A DNA stretch of 7,282 nucleotides from Chloroflexota bacterium. Lineage in GTDB: Bacteria > Chloroflexota > Dehalococcoidia > Lucifugimonadales > UBA3495. Each line of letters begins with the position of its first letter. The stretch's first letter is position 1. The notes below the pieces were generated by a model. The model saw only the letters and a program-made list of their open reading frames with translations. It was not told the origin of the DNA and made no database searches. The DNA lies in NCBI GenBank assembly GCA_022562335.1, contig JADFPM010000137.1, forward strand, positions 1 through 7,282. Direction: 5' to 3'. The translations under genes and the position numbers were made by a program. Below, one piece after another: positions 1 through 6,866 of the stretch.

Positions 1-3000
1 AGGCAGTCTTGGGCCAGATCCATCGCCCCGAATCCGACGTCCTAACCGAAGTCCTTCCCGAAGTCCTTTCCGAAGTCCTTTCCATCGAAGCAGAGGCTTG
101 AGCCAGCGACCTTTCCGCCAACAGACGCCAGACCATGTAAGCCGATACCACGCTAAACAAGACCCATATCTCTAAATAGTATTTGAACAGGGTGTTCATG
201 CGCCCAATGTCCCCTTCGATACGGACGAAATCCACTCCCATACTGATGGCCAGCGCCATCGCCAACAGCACCAGGGCGACCGATTCAAATCTCCGTTCCT
301 CCCGTGCCGAGGTGATGGACATCCAAAACGCTAAGGCCGTCACCGTCAAAAATCCCGCCAGCATAGCCGCGGTCCAGTAACCCGCCGCGGCTAAGAACAC
401 GGCCATCACCGAGCCCGATCCCAACAGCCACTTGGGTGTCCGGCCAGTCAGACCCGAATCAGTTCCGGACCGGAACATTCCCCGCAATGGTCCGGCGGTT
501 TGAAAGATCAAGAAGGAGGCAATGACGAACAGGAACAGGCCATGGATCACCAGATACCGGTCGATGGGCGTACGCCACTTGGACACGTCCAATCCGGTAT
601 TGAACGCTTCGTATGACTGATGGAACGGCCAAAACGCCGCCAGGCTCACCACCACCACCCCCACGGACAGAAGTGCGGCCAGGATCACCTTTGTGTTCGT
701 GGGGCCCGGACGGAAATATACAGCCAAGGCAGTCAGCGCCAACACCAGAATCAGGTAAGATGGGTAATCCCAACTGTTAACCACCCACAATGCCCCCAAC
801 GCCAGTCCCAAAGCGATGGAAGCAATGATCGTCCATGCCCTCCCCTGACGGCTCAACCCGGCGACCAGGTTCAGACCCAGCCCGATGACCAACAACGTGA
901 AGGGAATCACCATCATGTGCGCGTGCAGATCGGCGAAAAGAAAGGTAAAGAAGGGGAACTCGGTGATGTGGAACGCTATCTCCGGCGAGCCGGCGATCTT
1001 ATCCGGCACCCAAAATGCCAAGGGTGATGGATCAAAATTCTCCTGATTGACGGGCATCATACGGCTGCTGCGCCAGAAGTCGAATGCCGGGAAAGGGGCG
1101 CCCCAATCAAGGGCTTTTCGCCAAACGCCCTGGGCGATCTGGACGATGCCGTCCAGGTTGCCCATCACAGCGATAAATACCCCGCCCAGCAATCCGGCAG
1201 CCATGGGACTCGCCAGACTTGGCCGCCAACTCCGGCGGCCCCGGTAGCCGGTAGATTCCGATTCATGCTCGCGTCCCCTCCTAACGCCTTCGGCCAGGTT
1301 GTAAACCAGCGAGTAGGCGCCGGTGACCGTCAGCGCAAAGAATAATGGGACCGCCAGATTGAATGCCGTGGTTGGGATTATCCCCGTGACCTTGACCAAC
1401 ACCGCTGGGATAAAATAGCCCCAGTAGTAATAGTTCAGGTATCCCCCGGCAAACCATGGGTCGAACGGCGGCATGGAGGTGGACCGTATCACCGCATTGA
1501 AATACGCCAGTTCCATGGGTTTTTCGCCGCCCCGCCACGGATGCCACAGGTCGGGATTTGCCGCTCGCAAGGCGGTGAAGGCCAGGAAGGCCAGCAGGAA
1601 CAGTACCTCTGCGGTAAGTAAAAGCCGCCATTTCTGAGATACGAATTCTCTGATCTCATCCCACCGGGCCACCAACGTCAGCGACGAAACCAGCACCAGT
1701 CCCTGGAATCCCAGGAATATGGCGGTGCGGGAAAATCCGATCCACCCCAAGCTGACCGGAAGCCAGGCCAGATAGGCAACGGCCAATAGCCCCAGGATGC
1801 GCGCGAAAACGATTCCCCGGTCGGGAAGGGGGCGGAAGATAAATATGGCCAGAGGCAGGGTGACCAGGTAGACCAATTCCACCACCAGCAGCCAGGCCAG
1901 CACCGGCAGACGATTGGTCCAACTGGAGCGGTCGATAATACTGGACCAGGTCCCGCCGCTGCGCTGTATCTCCCTTTGAGCTTCCGACAGCATCAACCCG
2001 GTCCCGGCGGCAGCGTCCTGGGCGGGAGGAGACCTGAGCAGGTTATCCAGGATCTCGCTTTGGGAGAACCCATCCACGTTGCGGAATAACAGGACCAGGG
2101 GATGGTCGTATCCGGTCACGTTATCGTCGGCATAACCCAGGTTAAAACTGACCCAGGAATCGCTTTTGGATGCCTTCGCCGCTTGGGGCCGGGCGAGACC
2201 GGCATCCGCCAGCGGATCATCACGGAATTCCACTCCCAGCAAAGAGGGATAAGACGTGAACGACTTTTCCAGGCGGTAGCCAAGTTGGCCGGCAAAGAGC
2301 ATTTGGTGATAATTCGTACTGAACGGGAAGCGTTGCGGGTCACGGGAAACGCTGGTGTACGGCCGATTGCTGTAAAACACCAGATATTTGGATTCCGCCA
2401 GCTTCAGGGCCAGGGTCTCCATCTTCGCCGGCGTCTCGCCTTCGTACAACGGATATTGCCACACCCGGTAGCTGTAAAGGTCGGGCACGAATTCGTCCCA
2501 ATGGTTGTCACTGACTATGGCTGTCCCGGGAGGGACATTTTGGTTGATCCAGTTCGAAGCTCTGACCGCCGGGTGCTCCTGGGTGTAAACCCGTTGGAAG
2601 GCCAGGCTGTAGAACACGGTGGCGCCCACCACCATCAGCACCAGGACCACCGGCGCCCAAATCAAAAACGCCGACAGTCCCCGCCGGCCCGATCTCAACG
2701 AAGACATGGCCTCCGGCCGGCCGAGGTCCGCCAACCATACCGGTTTGCCCGCCGCCCAACGCCCCGTTTCCACCAACCAGAGAAGCATCCGGGAACCCAG
2801 CAAGATCATGAAAGGCATCAACGGAAACACGTAACGCAAGAACCGGACCTCAAAGCTCTCCAAAAACATCAGGCTGCCCACCAACCAGAACAAGATCAGC
2901 AGGTCCGCCCGTCTGGTTTTCCGGGGCCAAAGCGAAAGCACTGCCGTAAAGGGGATCGCCAGCCAAGCGACGATACCCAGGGGCAGCCCCAAACCGAAAA

Positions 3001-4015
3001 CAGCGCTCTGTTTGAACTGGTAGAGGAATGGCTCGGTGCCGACGTATTGCACTGTAAAGGGCCACAACCCGGCGTGACGCGCCATGTTGCCCTGGGCCGC
3101 CACGTCGCCGGCGAAAGACTGGAAATCGAGCAGGGAATAGGGCGAGCTCACCAAAAAGACCGCCGCCGCCAAAACCGCCGCCACCGACACCTGCCCGATG
3201 ACCTGACCGGTCAAGAGCCAGCGCTGGCGCCGCGAGACCGATGAATCTATCGGGGAATCTCCCGGCGGTGTCAAACCAGGAGACCAGACGTCCCAAAGCC
3301 TGTAGCCATAGGCCAAGGCCAGGGGTAGCACCAGGGGCAATCCGCTTACCTTGGGGGCCATGGTCAATCCCACGGCCAGACCCAAAATAACTGAATCCAC
3401 CAGCCGTCTCCGCTCCACCATCCGCAGCATGGCCCAGAAAGCGATAAGGGTGAACAGGACCGACATCGTCTCAGGCCGGAAGAAGTGGCTATTCTGAACG
3501 TGGATCACCGCGACGGCGGTGAGACCGGCGGCCAACAAACCAACGGCGCCGCCGTATAACCTCCGGCCCAAGACAAAGACCATCAGCACCGAACCAACGT
3601 CGGCCAACGCCGCGATCGTCCGCCCGGCGTAGCGCATGTCCAAGGCCGAGATGTCGGTGAACAATTCGACGATGAAACGCAAGATGACCATCAGGTAGAT
3701 CAGCATGCTGCCCAGGGGAAACCAGTGGGGGTTCAGGGGGCTTTTTTCGGGGTCCAGAAATACCGCGGCGCTGGGTATTCCGGGAACCGTCTGGGGTTGG
3801 CCGTTCAAATATCCGCAAGTGGCGTAGCCGGGGTTGGCGGTCAAAGCCTCGTACATGCAGCCGGCGCGCATGTAAATGTCGCGTTCATCTGGGTGAAAGC
3901 CGTAACCGCTGTCCCAGTCAAGGCCGTTCAGCCTCAGCCCCAGGGCCAAGATGACGATGAGGGCCAAGACGATGAGGGTCCAGGAGATACGCGGCTGCCG
4001 TTGTCGATGTAGCAT
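1..4015 (-). CDS. Giant membrane protein: GT-C (PMT/GT39-like) glycosyltransferase fused to Chlor_Arch_YYY (DUF2298) domain, 3'-partial
   Basis: 1338 codons are open from the ATG at 4013-4015 to the window edge; the C-terminus is missing. Residues 12-29 are the first membrane helix, followed by an outside loop with HPDE (41-44), the acidic pair typical of PMT-like GT-C enzymes that use lipid-linked sugars. HVQNSHF (172-178), SSPYSLLDF (290-298) and many helices up to ~470 fit the same family. Residues ~475-690 are hydrophilic (WINQNVPPGTAIVSDNHWDE, 489-508), probably an extracytoplasmic domain. From ~695 a second membrane module begins with every Chlor_Arch_YYY landmark: ANPDLWHP (819-826), PPFDPWFAGG (849-858), YLNYYYWGYF (859-868), ITEFPFF...DLHAH (1017-1033), NSWDYPSY (1080-1087) and GRMNTLFKYY (1271-1280). 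Four RTS repeats follow at 1312-1327. An in-frame ATG at 4039 would add eight residues; neither start has a Shine-Dalgarno. Substrate and product are unknown; transfer of sugar onto envelope glycan or protein is inferred. Confidence 0.92.
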   Translation of the reverse strand, partial: MLHRQRQPRISWTLIVLALIVILALGLRLNGLDWDSGYGFHPDERDIYMRAGCMYEALTANPGYATCGYLNGQPQTVPGIPSAAVFLDPEKSPLNPHWFPLGSMLIYLMVILRFIVELFTDISALDMRYAGRTIAALADVGSVLMVFVLGRRLYGGAVGLLAAGLTAVAVIHVQNSHFFRPETMSVLFTLIAFWAMLRMVERRRLVDSVILGLAVGLTMAPKVSGLPLVLPLALAYGYRLWDVWSPGLTPPGDSPIDSSVSRRQRWLLTGQVIGQVSVAAVLAAAVFLVSSPYSLLDFQSFAGDVAAQGNMARHAGLWPFTVQYVGTEPFLYQFKQSAVFGLGLPLGIVAWLAIPFTAVLSLWPRKTRRADLLILFWLVGSLMFLESFEVRFLRYVFPLMPFMILLGSRMLLWLVETGRWAAGKPVWLADLGRPEAMSSLRSGRRGLSAFLIWAPVVLVLMVVGATVFYSLAFQRVYTQEHPAVRASNWINQNVPPGTAIVSDNHWDEFVPDLYSYRVWQYPLYEGETPAKMETLALKLAESKYLVFYSNRPYTSVSRDPQRFPFSTNYHQMLFAGQLGYRLEKSFTSYPSLLGVEFRDDPLADAGLARPQAAKASKSDSWVSFNLGYADDNVTGYDHPLVLLFRNVDGFSQSEILDNLLRSPPAQDAAAGTGLMLSEAQREIQRSGGTWSSIIDRSSWTNRLPVLAWLLVVELVYLVTLPLAIFIFRPLPDRGIVFARILGLLAVAYLAWLPVSLGWIGFSRTAIFLGFQGLVLVSSLTLVARWDEIREFVSQKWRLLLTAEVLFLLAFLAFTALRAANPDLWHPWRGGEKPMELAYFNAVIRSTSMPPFDPWFAGGYLNYYYWGYFIPAVLVKVTGIIPTTAFNLAVPLFFALTVTGAYSLVYNLAEGVRRGREHESESTGYRGRRSWRPSLASPMAAGLLGGVFIAVMGNLDGIVQIAQGVWRKALDWGAPFPAFDFWRSSRMMPVNQENFDPSPLAFWVPDKIAGSPEIAFHITEFPFFTFLFADLHAHMMVIPFTLLVIGLGLNLVAGLSRQGRAWTIIASIALGLALGALWVVNSWDYPSYLILVLALTALAVYFRPGPTNTKVILAALLSVGVVVVSLAAFWPFHQSYEAFNTGLDVSKWRTPIDRYLVIHGLFLFVIASFLIFQTAGPLRGMFRSGTDSGLTGRTPKWLLGSGSVMAVFLAAAGYWTAAMLAGFLTVTALAFWMSITSAREERRFESVALVLLAMALAISMGVDFVRIEGDIGRMNTLFKYYLEIWVLFSVVSAYMVWRLLAERSLAQASASMERTSERTSGRTSVRTSDSGRWIWPKTA
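34..81 (-). repeat. 12-bp tandem repeat, four units, coding for (E/G/V)RTS
   Basis: Three close copies of a 12-base unit (CCGAAGTCCTTY on the plus strand: 46-57, 58-69, 70-81) plus a degenerate fourth (34-45, nine of twelve matches). The unit is a multiple of three, so copy-number change keeps the frame. On the minus strand it encodes ERTS-ERTS-GRTS-VRTS (residues 1312-1327 of the giant membrane protein), directly after a predicted helix ending near 1299. It is probably a flexible, positively charged loop between membrane segments. Confidence 0.85.
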
Positions 4016-4273
4016 TGGCCGGAGGGGAGGCTGGTGCATCAAGTTCGAGTCCAGCGGAGGGGATGGATCGCTATAGCGCCCGGCGTGGACACCGGGCCAT
4101 CGGCCAACAAACCTGGACCGTCAGGGCAGATATGCCTGCCATCGGCGGGGTTGGCCCGGTCCCGGCTCTTTGGATATATGGCGGCCCGGCCTTGGGCCCT
4201 GGCCAATGGCGGCCAAGGCGCAGGAAACCGTCGGCCCGTGGTTGTTAATGGAAATACGCCCCAGACAAGGGAA
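4016..4273. other. Intergenic region between gap and the giant membrane gene
   Basis: A 258-base GC-rich gap without a gene. It holds a GC hairpin, GCCCGG (4078-4083) with CCGGGC (4092-4097) and an 8-base loop; a touching 10-bp palindrome CGCTATAGCG (4069-4078); and another GC stem GGCCC/GGGCC around 4183-4198. TATA-like boxes on the minus strand (TATAGC at 4070-4075, TATATC at 4173-4178) have no convincing -35 partner. No stem followed by a T-run ends gap, so read-through from gap into the next gene is possible. Confidence 0.5.
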
Positions 4274-5287
4274 TCAGATGCCTTTTTCGCTCATCATCGC
4301 GCACAGGTCGGCGGTGCGGCAAGAGTAACCCCACTCGTTGTCGTACCACCCCATGATCTTCACCATCCGGTCCTGCATGACGATGGTGGACAGGGAATCG
4401 AATATACAACTGTGGGGATTGCCCCGGCAGTCGGAGCTGACCAACGGCTCGTCGGTATATTCCAATATTCCCTTCATTGGCCCCTCGGCCGCCTTCAGGA
4501 AGGCCTCGTTGACCTCGTCCACGGTCACGTCTTTGGAGACATTGGCCACGAAGTCGGTGATCGATCCCGTAGCCGTGGGCACCCGGAAGGCGACTCCGTG
4601 CAGTTTGCCGTTCAGCTCAGGCAGCACCAATCCCACCGCCCGGGCGGCCCCGGTATTGGTGGGTATGATGTTCATGGCCGCGGCGCGGGCCCGGCGCAAG
4701 TCGGAGTGGCGCTGGTCCAGGATCGATTGATCGTTGGTGTACGAGTGGATGGTGGACATCAAACCGTGTTCGATGCCGAAGGCGTCATGGAGCACTTTCA
4801 CCATGGGGGCAAAGCAGTTGGTGGTGCAGGAGGCGTTGGAGACGATGACGTGTTTATCCGGATCATACAGGTGGTCATTGACACCTAACACTATGGTCAG
4901 GTCCTCGCCGGTGGCGGGCGCCGAGATCACCACCTTTTTCGCGCCGCCGGCCAGATGGCCCCTGGCCTTTTCCGCATCGGTAAAGATACCGGTGGACTCG
5001 ATAACCAGGTCAATGCCCATCTCACCCCAGGGTATCTGGGCCGGGTCACGCTCGGAGAAGACTTTGATCGTACGTCCGTCCACCACCAGGTCGCCGTTGT
5101 TGGCCTCCACCGTGCCCTGATAGGGACCGTAATTGGTGTCGTATTTATACAGGTGGGCATTGGTCTTGGCGTCGGTCAGGTCGTTGACCGCCGCCACCTC
5201 AAGCTTATCGGGATGAAGAGCATTGGCAGCCCGAAGCACCAAGCGCCCGATTCTGCCGAAACCATTGATTCCCACTCGGGTAACCAT
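4274..5287 (-). CDS. gap: Glyceraldehyde-3-phosphate dehydrogenase, type I (phosphorylating, NAD-type)
   Basis: Cytosolic enzyme that oxidises and phosphorylates glyceraldehyde 3-phosphate to 1,3-bisphosphoglycerate. It has 337 residues, normal for the family. The N-terminal Rossmann domain starts with GINGFGRIGR (6-15). Asp36 in VNDLTDA is the acidic residue that favours NAD over NADP. The catalytic domain has SNASCTTNC with nucleophile Cys154, His181 in STIHSYTNDQ, the phosphate-site STG-like motif as NTGAA (211-215), Arg235 in AFRVPT, and the C-terminal WYDNEWGYS (314-322). All catalytic residues are present. One oddity: the segment after SYTNDQSIL reads DQRHSDLRRA, where NAD-specific enzymes usually have Leu-Pro. 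The start is fixed by a strong GGAGGT and by family alignment. It has its own predicted promoter and a candidate operator upstream, and lies 258 bases before the giant membrane gene. Confidence 0.98.
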   Translation of the reverse strand: MVTRVGINGFGRIGRLVLRAANALHPDKLEVAAVNDLTDAKTNAHLYKYDTNYGPYQGTVEANNGDLVVDGRTIKVFSERDPAQIPWGEMGIDLVIESTGIFTDAEKARGHLAGGAKKVVISAPATGEDLTIVLGVNDHLYDPDKHVIVSNASCTTNCFAPMVKVLHDAFGIEHGLMSTIHSYTNDQSILDQRHSDLRRARAAAMNIIPTNTGAARAVGLVLPELNGKLHGVAFRVPTATGSITDFVANVSKDVTVDEVNEAFLKAAEGPMKGILEYTDEPLVSSDCRGNPHSCIFDSLSTIVMQDRMVKIMGWYDNEWGYSCRTADLCAMMSEKGI

Positions 5288-5292
5288 GTCCT

Positions 5293-5298
5293 ACCTCC
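5293..5298 (-). promoter_or_regulatory. Shine-Dalgarno of gap
   Basis: GGAGGT on the minus strand, five bases before the ATG at 5287. It is a near-perfect anti-16S match and the strongest ribosome binding site seen here; it fixes the GAPDH start. Confidence 0.85.
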
Positions 5299-5350
5299 AC
5301 CGCCGCGGGGATGAATTTGCGAAGATATCTCAGGATGCCGATATTCCTTG

Positions 5351-5377
5351 GTGTCCGGCCCATAATATAACGGACAC
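5351..5377. promoter_or_regulatory. Candidate operator: GTGTCCG-N13-CGGACAC around the gap -10 box
   Basis: A perfect 7+7 inverted repeat, GTGTCCG (5351-5357) and CGGACAC (5371-5377), separated by an AT-rich 13-base spacer that contains the predicted -10 box of gap. Half-site centres are 20 bp apart, about two helical turns, as expected for a dimeric regulator. One arm lies in the -35/-10 spacer and the other at the predicted start site. It therefore cannot act as an RNA hairpin for transcripts from this promoter; a repressor operator is more likely. The regulator is unknown and none is encoded in the window. Confidence 0.5.
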
Positions 5378-5411
5378 GGGCCACGGTCACAAGGGGTTTT
5401 TATTCATTTTC
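5364..5411 (-). promoter_or_regulatory. Sigma70-like promoter of gap with A-rich upstream element
   Basis: On the minus strand the order is an A-rich stretch (5393-5411, GAAAATGAATAAAAACCCC), then TTGTGA as -35 (5387-5392, four of six consensus positions), a 17-base spacer, and TATATT as -10 (5364-5369, five of six). Transcription would start near 5357-5359, giving a leader of about 70 bases to the gap ATG. The A-rich stretch resembles an UP element. The spacing and the near-consensus -10 make this the strongest promoter candidate in the window. It means gap can be transcribed separately from eno. Confidence 0.6.
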
Positions 5412-5462
5412 AGCGGGCAGATCTTTCCGCCGGGGTTTCCGGGCCGTGAGAAACCGCCCGCT
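5412..5462. repeat. Nested inverted repeat between eno and gap
   Basis: Just after the eno stop there are two nested perfect inverted repeats. The outer arms are AGCGGGC (5412-5418) and GCCCGCT (5456-5462). The inner arms are GGTTTC (5434-5439) and GAAACC (5450-5455). The inner right arm abuts the outer right arm, leaving a 15-base bulge on the left side. In the eno mRNA this could fold into a stem of up to 13 pairs. On the minus strand it is followed by an A-rich stretch, not a T-run, so it is not a textbook terminator. It could act as a 3'-end stabiliser or a factor-dependent stop, or belong to the gap control region. Confidence 0.45.
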
Positions 5463-5468
5463 CACCGG

Positions 5469-6800
5469 TTAGACTGCCTTGATGTGGCTGTAAGCCTCGC
5501 GTCCGGCATATACGGCCCGGTCTCCCAATTGGGATTCGATCCGCAGCAGCCGGTTATACTTGGCCACCCTCTCGGACCTGGCCGGCGCTCCGGTCTTGAT
5601 CTGGCGGACGTCCCAACCCACCGCCAGATCGGCGATGGTGGTGTCTTCGGTCTCCCCCGACCGGTGGCTGATGATGGTCCCCCATCCGGCGTCGCGGGCC
5701 AGCTTGAATGCATCGTGGGTTTCCGTCAACGTGCCGATCTGGTTGGGTTTCAGCAACACCGCCGTACCCGCCTTGGTGTCGATGCCCCGCTTGATCCGTT
5801 CCAGGTTGGTGACGAAGACATCGTCTCCCACCAACTGAACACCGTCGCCGACTCGCCGAACCAACTCCACCCATCCGTCCCAGTCGTCTTCATCCAACCC
5901 ATCTTCGATGCTGATTATGGGATACTGCCGCCGCCATCGGTCGTAAAGGTCGATGAGCTCCCCGGCGGTCAAGGTGGTGCCTTCCCTGGGCAAAACGTAT
6001 TTACCCTGGTCCCGGTCATAAAGCTCGGAAGCCGCCACATCCAGGTGGATATAAATGTCGACCCCCGGCCTGTATCCAGCGGACTCTATCGCCTTTACCA
6101 CCAGTTCCAGGGCATCCTGGTTAGAGGGCAGAGACGGGGCGAATCCGCCTTCATCCCCCACGTTCAGATTATGGCCGCCGTCCCGGAGGAGAGCCCGCAA
6201 TGCATGGTAGACCTCCACGCCCGCCCTCAGAGCGTCTGAGAACGAGGGCAGTCCCGCCGGAGCCACCATGAACTCCTGCACGTCGGTGGAGTCTGAAGCG
6301 TGCCGGCCCCCGTTCAATATATTGAACATCGGCACTGGAAGGGAAACAGCGCCACCCTGGGATAAACGCTCCCACAGCCTTTCCTCGGTCGGATGTGCGT
6401 CATTGGCCGCCATTGCCGCGACTTTGGCGACCGCCATGGAGACGGCCAATATGGCGTTGGCCCCCAGATTCCCTTTGTTCGGGGTGCCGTCCAACTCTAT
6501 AAGACGTCCATCGATATCGGCTTGATCCAAAGGGGACCGGCCCGCCAGCGCCGGGCCGATGATACGGTCCACGTTGCCGACCGCCTTAGACACTCCCGCG
6601 CCGCCATAACGGTTGGGGTCGCCATCCCGCAACTCCACCGCCTCGTAGGTCCCGGTGCTGGCCCCCGAGGGAGCGGCGGCCCGGGCCCTCATGCCGTTGG
6701 TCAGCACGACTTCCGCTTCGACGGTGGGGTTGCCCCTGGAATCCAGGGTTTCGCCGCCTGATATCGCGGCTATTTTGGGTCCGCCAACAGATTGGGACAT
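5469..6800 (-). CDS. eno: Enolase (phosphopyruvate hydratase)
   Basis: Cytosolic glycolytic enzyme that interconverts 2-phosphoglycerate and phosphoenolpyruvate with Mg2+. It has 443 residues, slightly longer than the usual ~425-435 through a short N-terminal extension before the conserved LDSRGNPTVEAEV block (residues 19-31). Visible active-site parts: the mobile loop SGAST (45-49), His167 and Glu176 in GGRHASDSTDVQEFM, Glu217 in VGDEGGFAP, Mg ligands Asp254 (LDVAASE), Glu299 (SIEDGL) and Asp326 (VGDD), catalytic Lys351 (LLKPNQIGT), His379 in SHRSGETEDT, and Lys402 in IKTGAPARSERVAKYN. All key residues are intact, so it should be active. The ATG at 6800 is supported by AAGGA (6810-6814) nine bases upstream. 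It lies 66 bases after a SLOG-family gene and 181 bases before gap, on the same strand. No terminator with a T-run follows it. Confidence 0.98.
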   Translation of the reverse strand: MSQSVGGPKIAAISGGETLDSRGNPTVEAEVVLTNGMRARAAAPSGASTGTYEAVELRDGDPNRYGGAGVSKAVGNVDRIIGPALAGRSPLDQADIDGRLIELDGTPNKGNLGANAILAVSMAVAKVAAMAANDAHPTEERLWERLSQGGAVSLPVPMFNILNGGRHASDSTDVQEFMVAPAGLPSFSDALRAGVEVYHALRALLRDGGHNLNVGDEGGFAPSLPSNQDALELVVKAIESAGYRPGVDIYIHLDVAASELYDRDQGKYVLPREGTTLTAGELIDLYDRWRRQYPIISIEDGLDEDDWDGWVELVRRVGDGVQLVGDDVFVTNLERIKRGIDTKAGTAVLLKPNQIGTLTETHDAFKLARDAGWGTIISHRSGETEDTTIADLAVGWDVRQIKTGAPARSERVAKYNRLLRIESQLGDRAVYAGREAYSHIKAV

Positions 6801-6809
6801 ACTGCAGGA

Positions 6810-6814
6810 TCCTT
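6810..6814 (-). promoter_or_regulatory. Shine-Dalgarno of eno
   Basis: AAGGA on the minus strand, nine bases before the ATG at 6800. It fixes the enolase start and supports the short N-terminal extension relative to the family core. Confidence 0.65.
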
Positions 6815-6829
6815 ACGGAATGGTATTTT

Positions 6830-6847
6830 AACTCCCGGGCCGGAGTT
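6830..6847. promoter_or_regulatory. Inverted repeat next to a -10-like box upstream of eno
   Basis: In the 66-base gap before eno, minus-strand AACTCC-GGCCCG-GGAGTT forms a perfect 6+6 inverted repeat with a 6-base spacer. It is followed directly by TAAAAT (6825-6830), which matches five of six positions of the TATAAT -10 consensus. No good -35 hexamer is visible 16-18 bases upstream. The hairpin is followed by A residues rather than a T-run on the minus strand, so it is not an intrinsic terminator for the upstream gene. It may be a protein-binding site or a weak internal promoter, or chance in GC-rich DNA. Confidence 0.3.
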
Positions 6848-6866
6848 GGGCCGGTTGATTCAGGGC

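Noticed and set aside
2102..3244. Long open frame on the plus strand (about 380 codons)
   Set aside because: It is antisense to the giant membrane gene. Its translation is rich in His, Gln, Arg and Pro with no recognisable motif, as expected when hydrophobic codons are read in reverse.
459..3818. Several short minus-strand open frames (for example 3489-3818, 2850-3296, 1281-1631)
   Set aside because: They are in a different frame from the continuous 1338-codon reading frame, which carries the family motifs. I looked for frameshifts that would break the long frame and found none.
4034..4060. AGTTCGAGTCC on the plus strand resembling a tRNA T-arm
   Set aside because: The bases flanking the loop do not pair to a 5-bp T-stem, and no acceptor, D or anticodon stems are visible upstream.
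4087..4092. GGACAC upstream of the giant gene as a second half-site of the gap operator
   Set aside because: Only six bases match and no partner arm lies at the 13-base spacing; expected by chance.
4183..4198. GC-rich stem GGCCC/GGGCC after gap as a terminator
   Set aside because: No T-run follows on the minus strand; the region is generally GC-rich and such short stems are common by chance.
5223..6239. Plus-strand open frame of about 338 codons across the eno-gap spacer
   Set aside because: It lies opposite enolase and the gap start; low-complexity composition and no motif. The enolase frame on the other strand is beyond doubt.
6830..6847. Hairpin between the SLOG gene and eno as an intrinsic terminator
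   Set aside because: On the minus strand it is followed by TAAAATA rather than a U-tract; kept only as a weak regulatory candidate.
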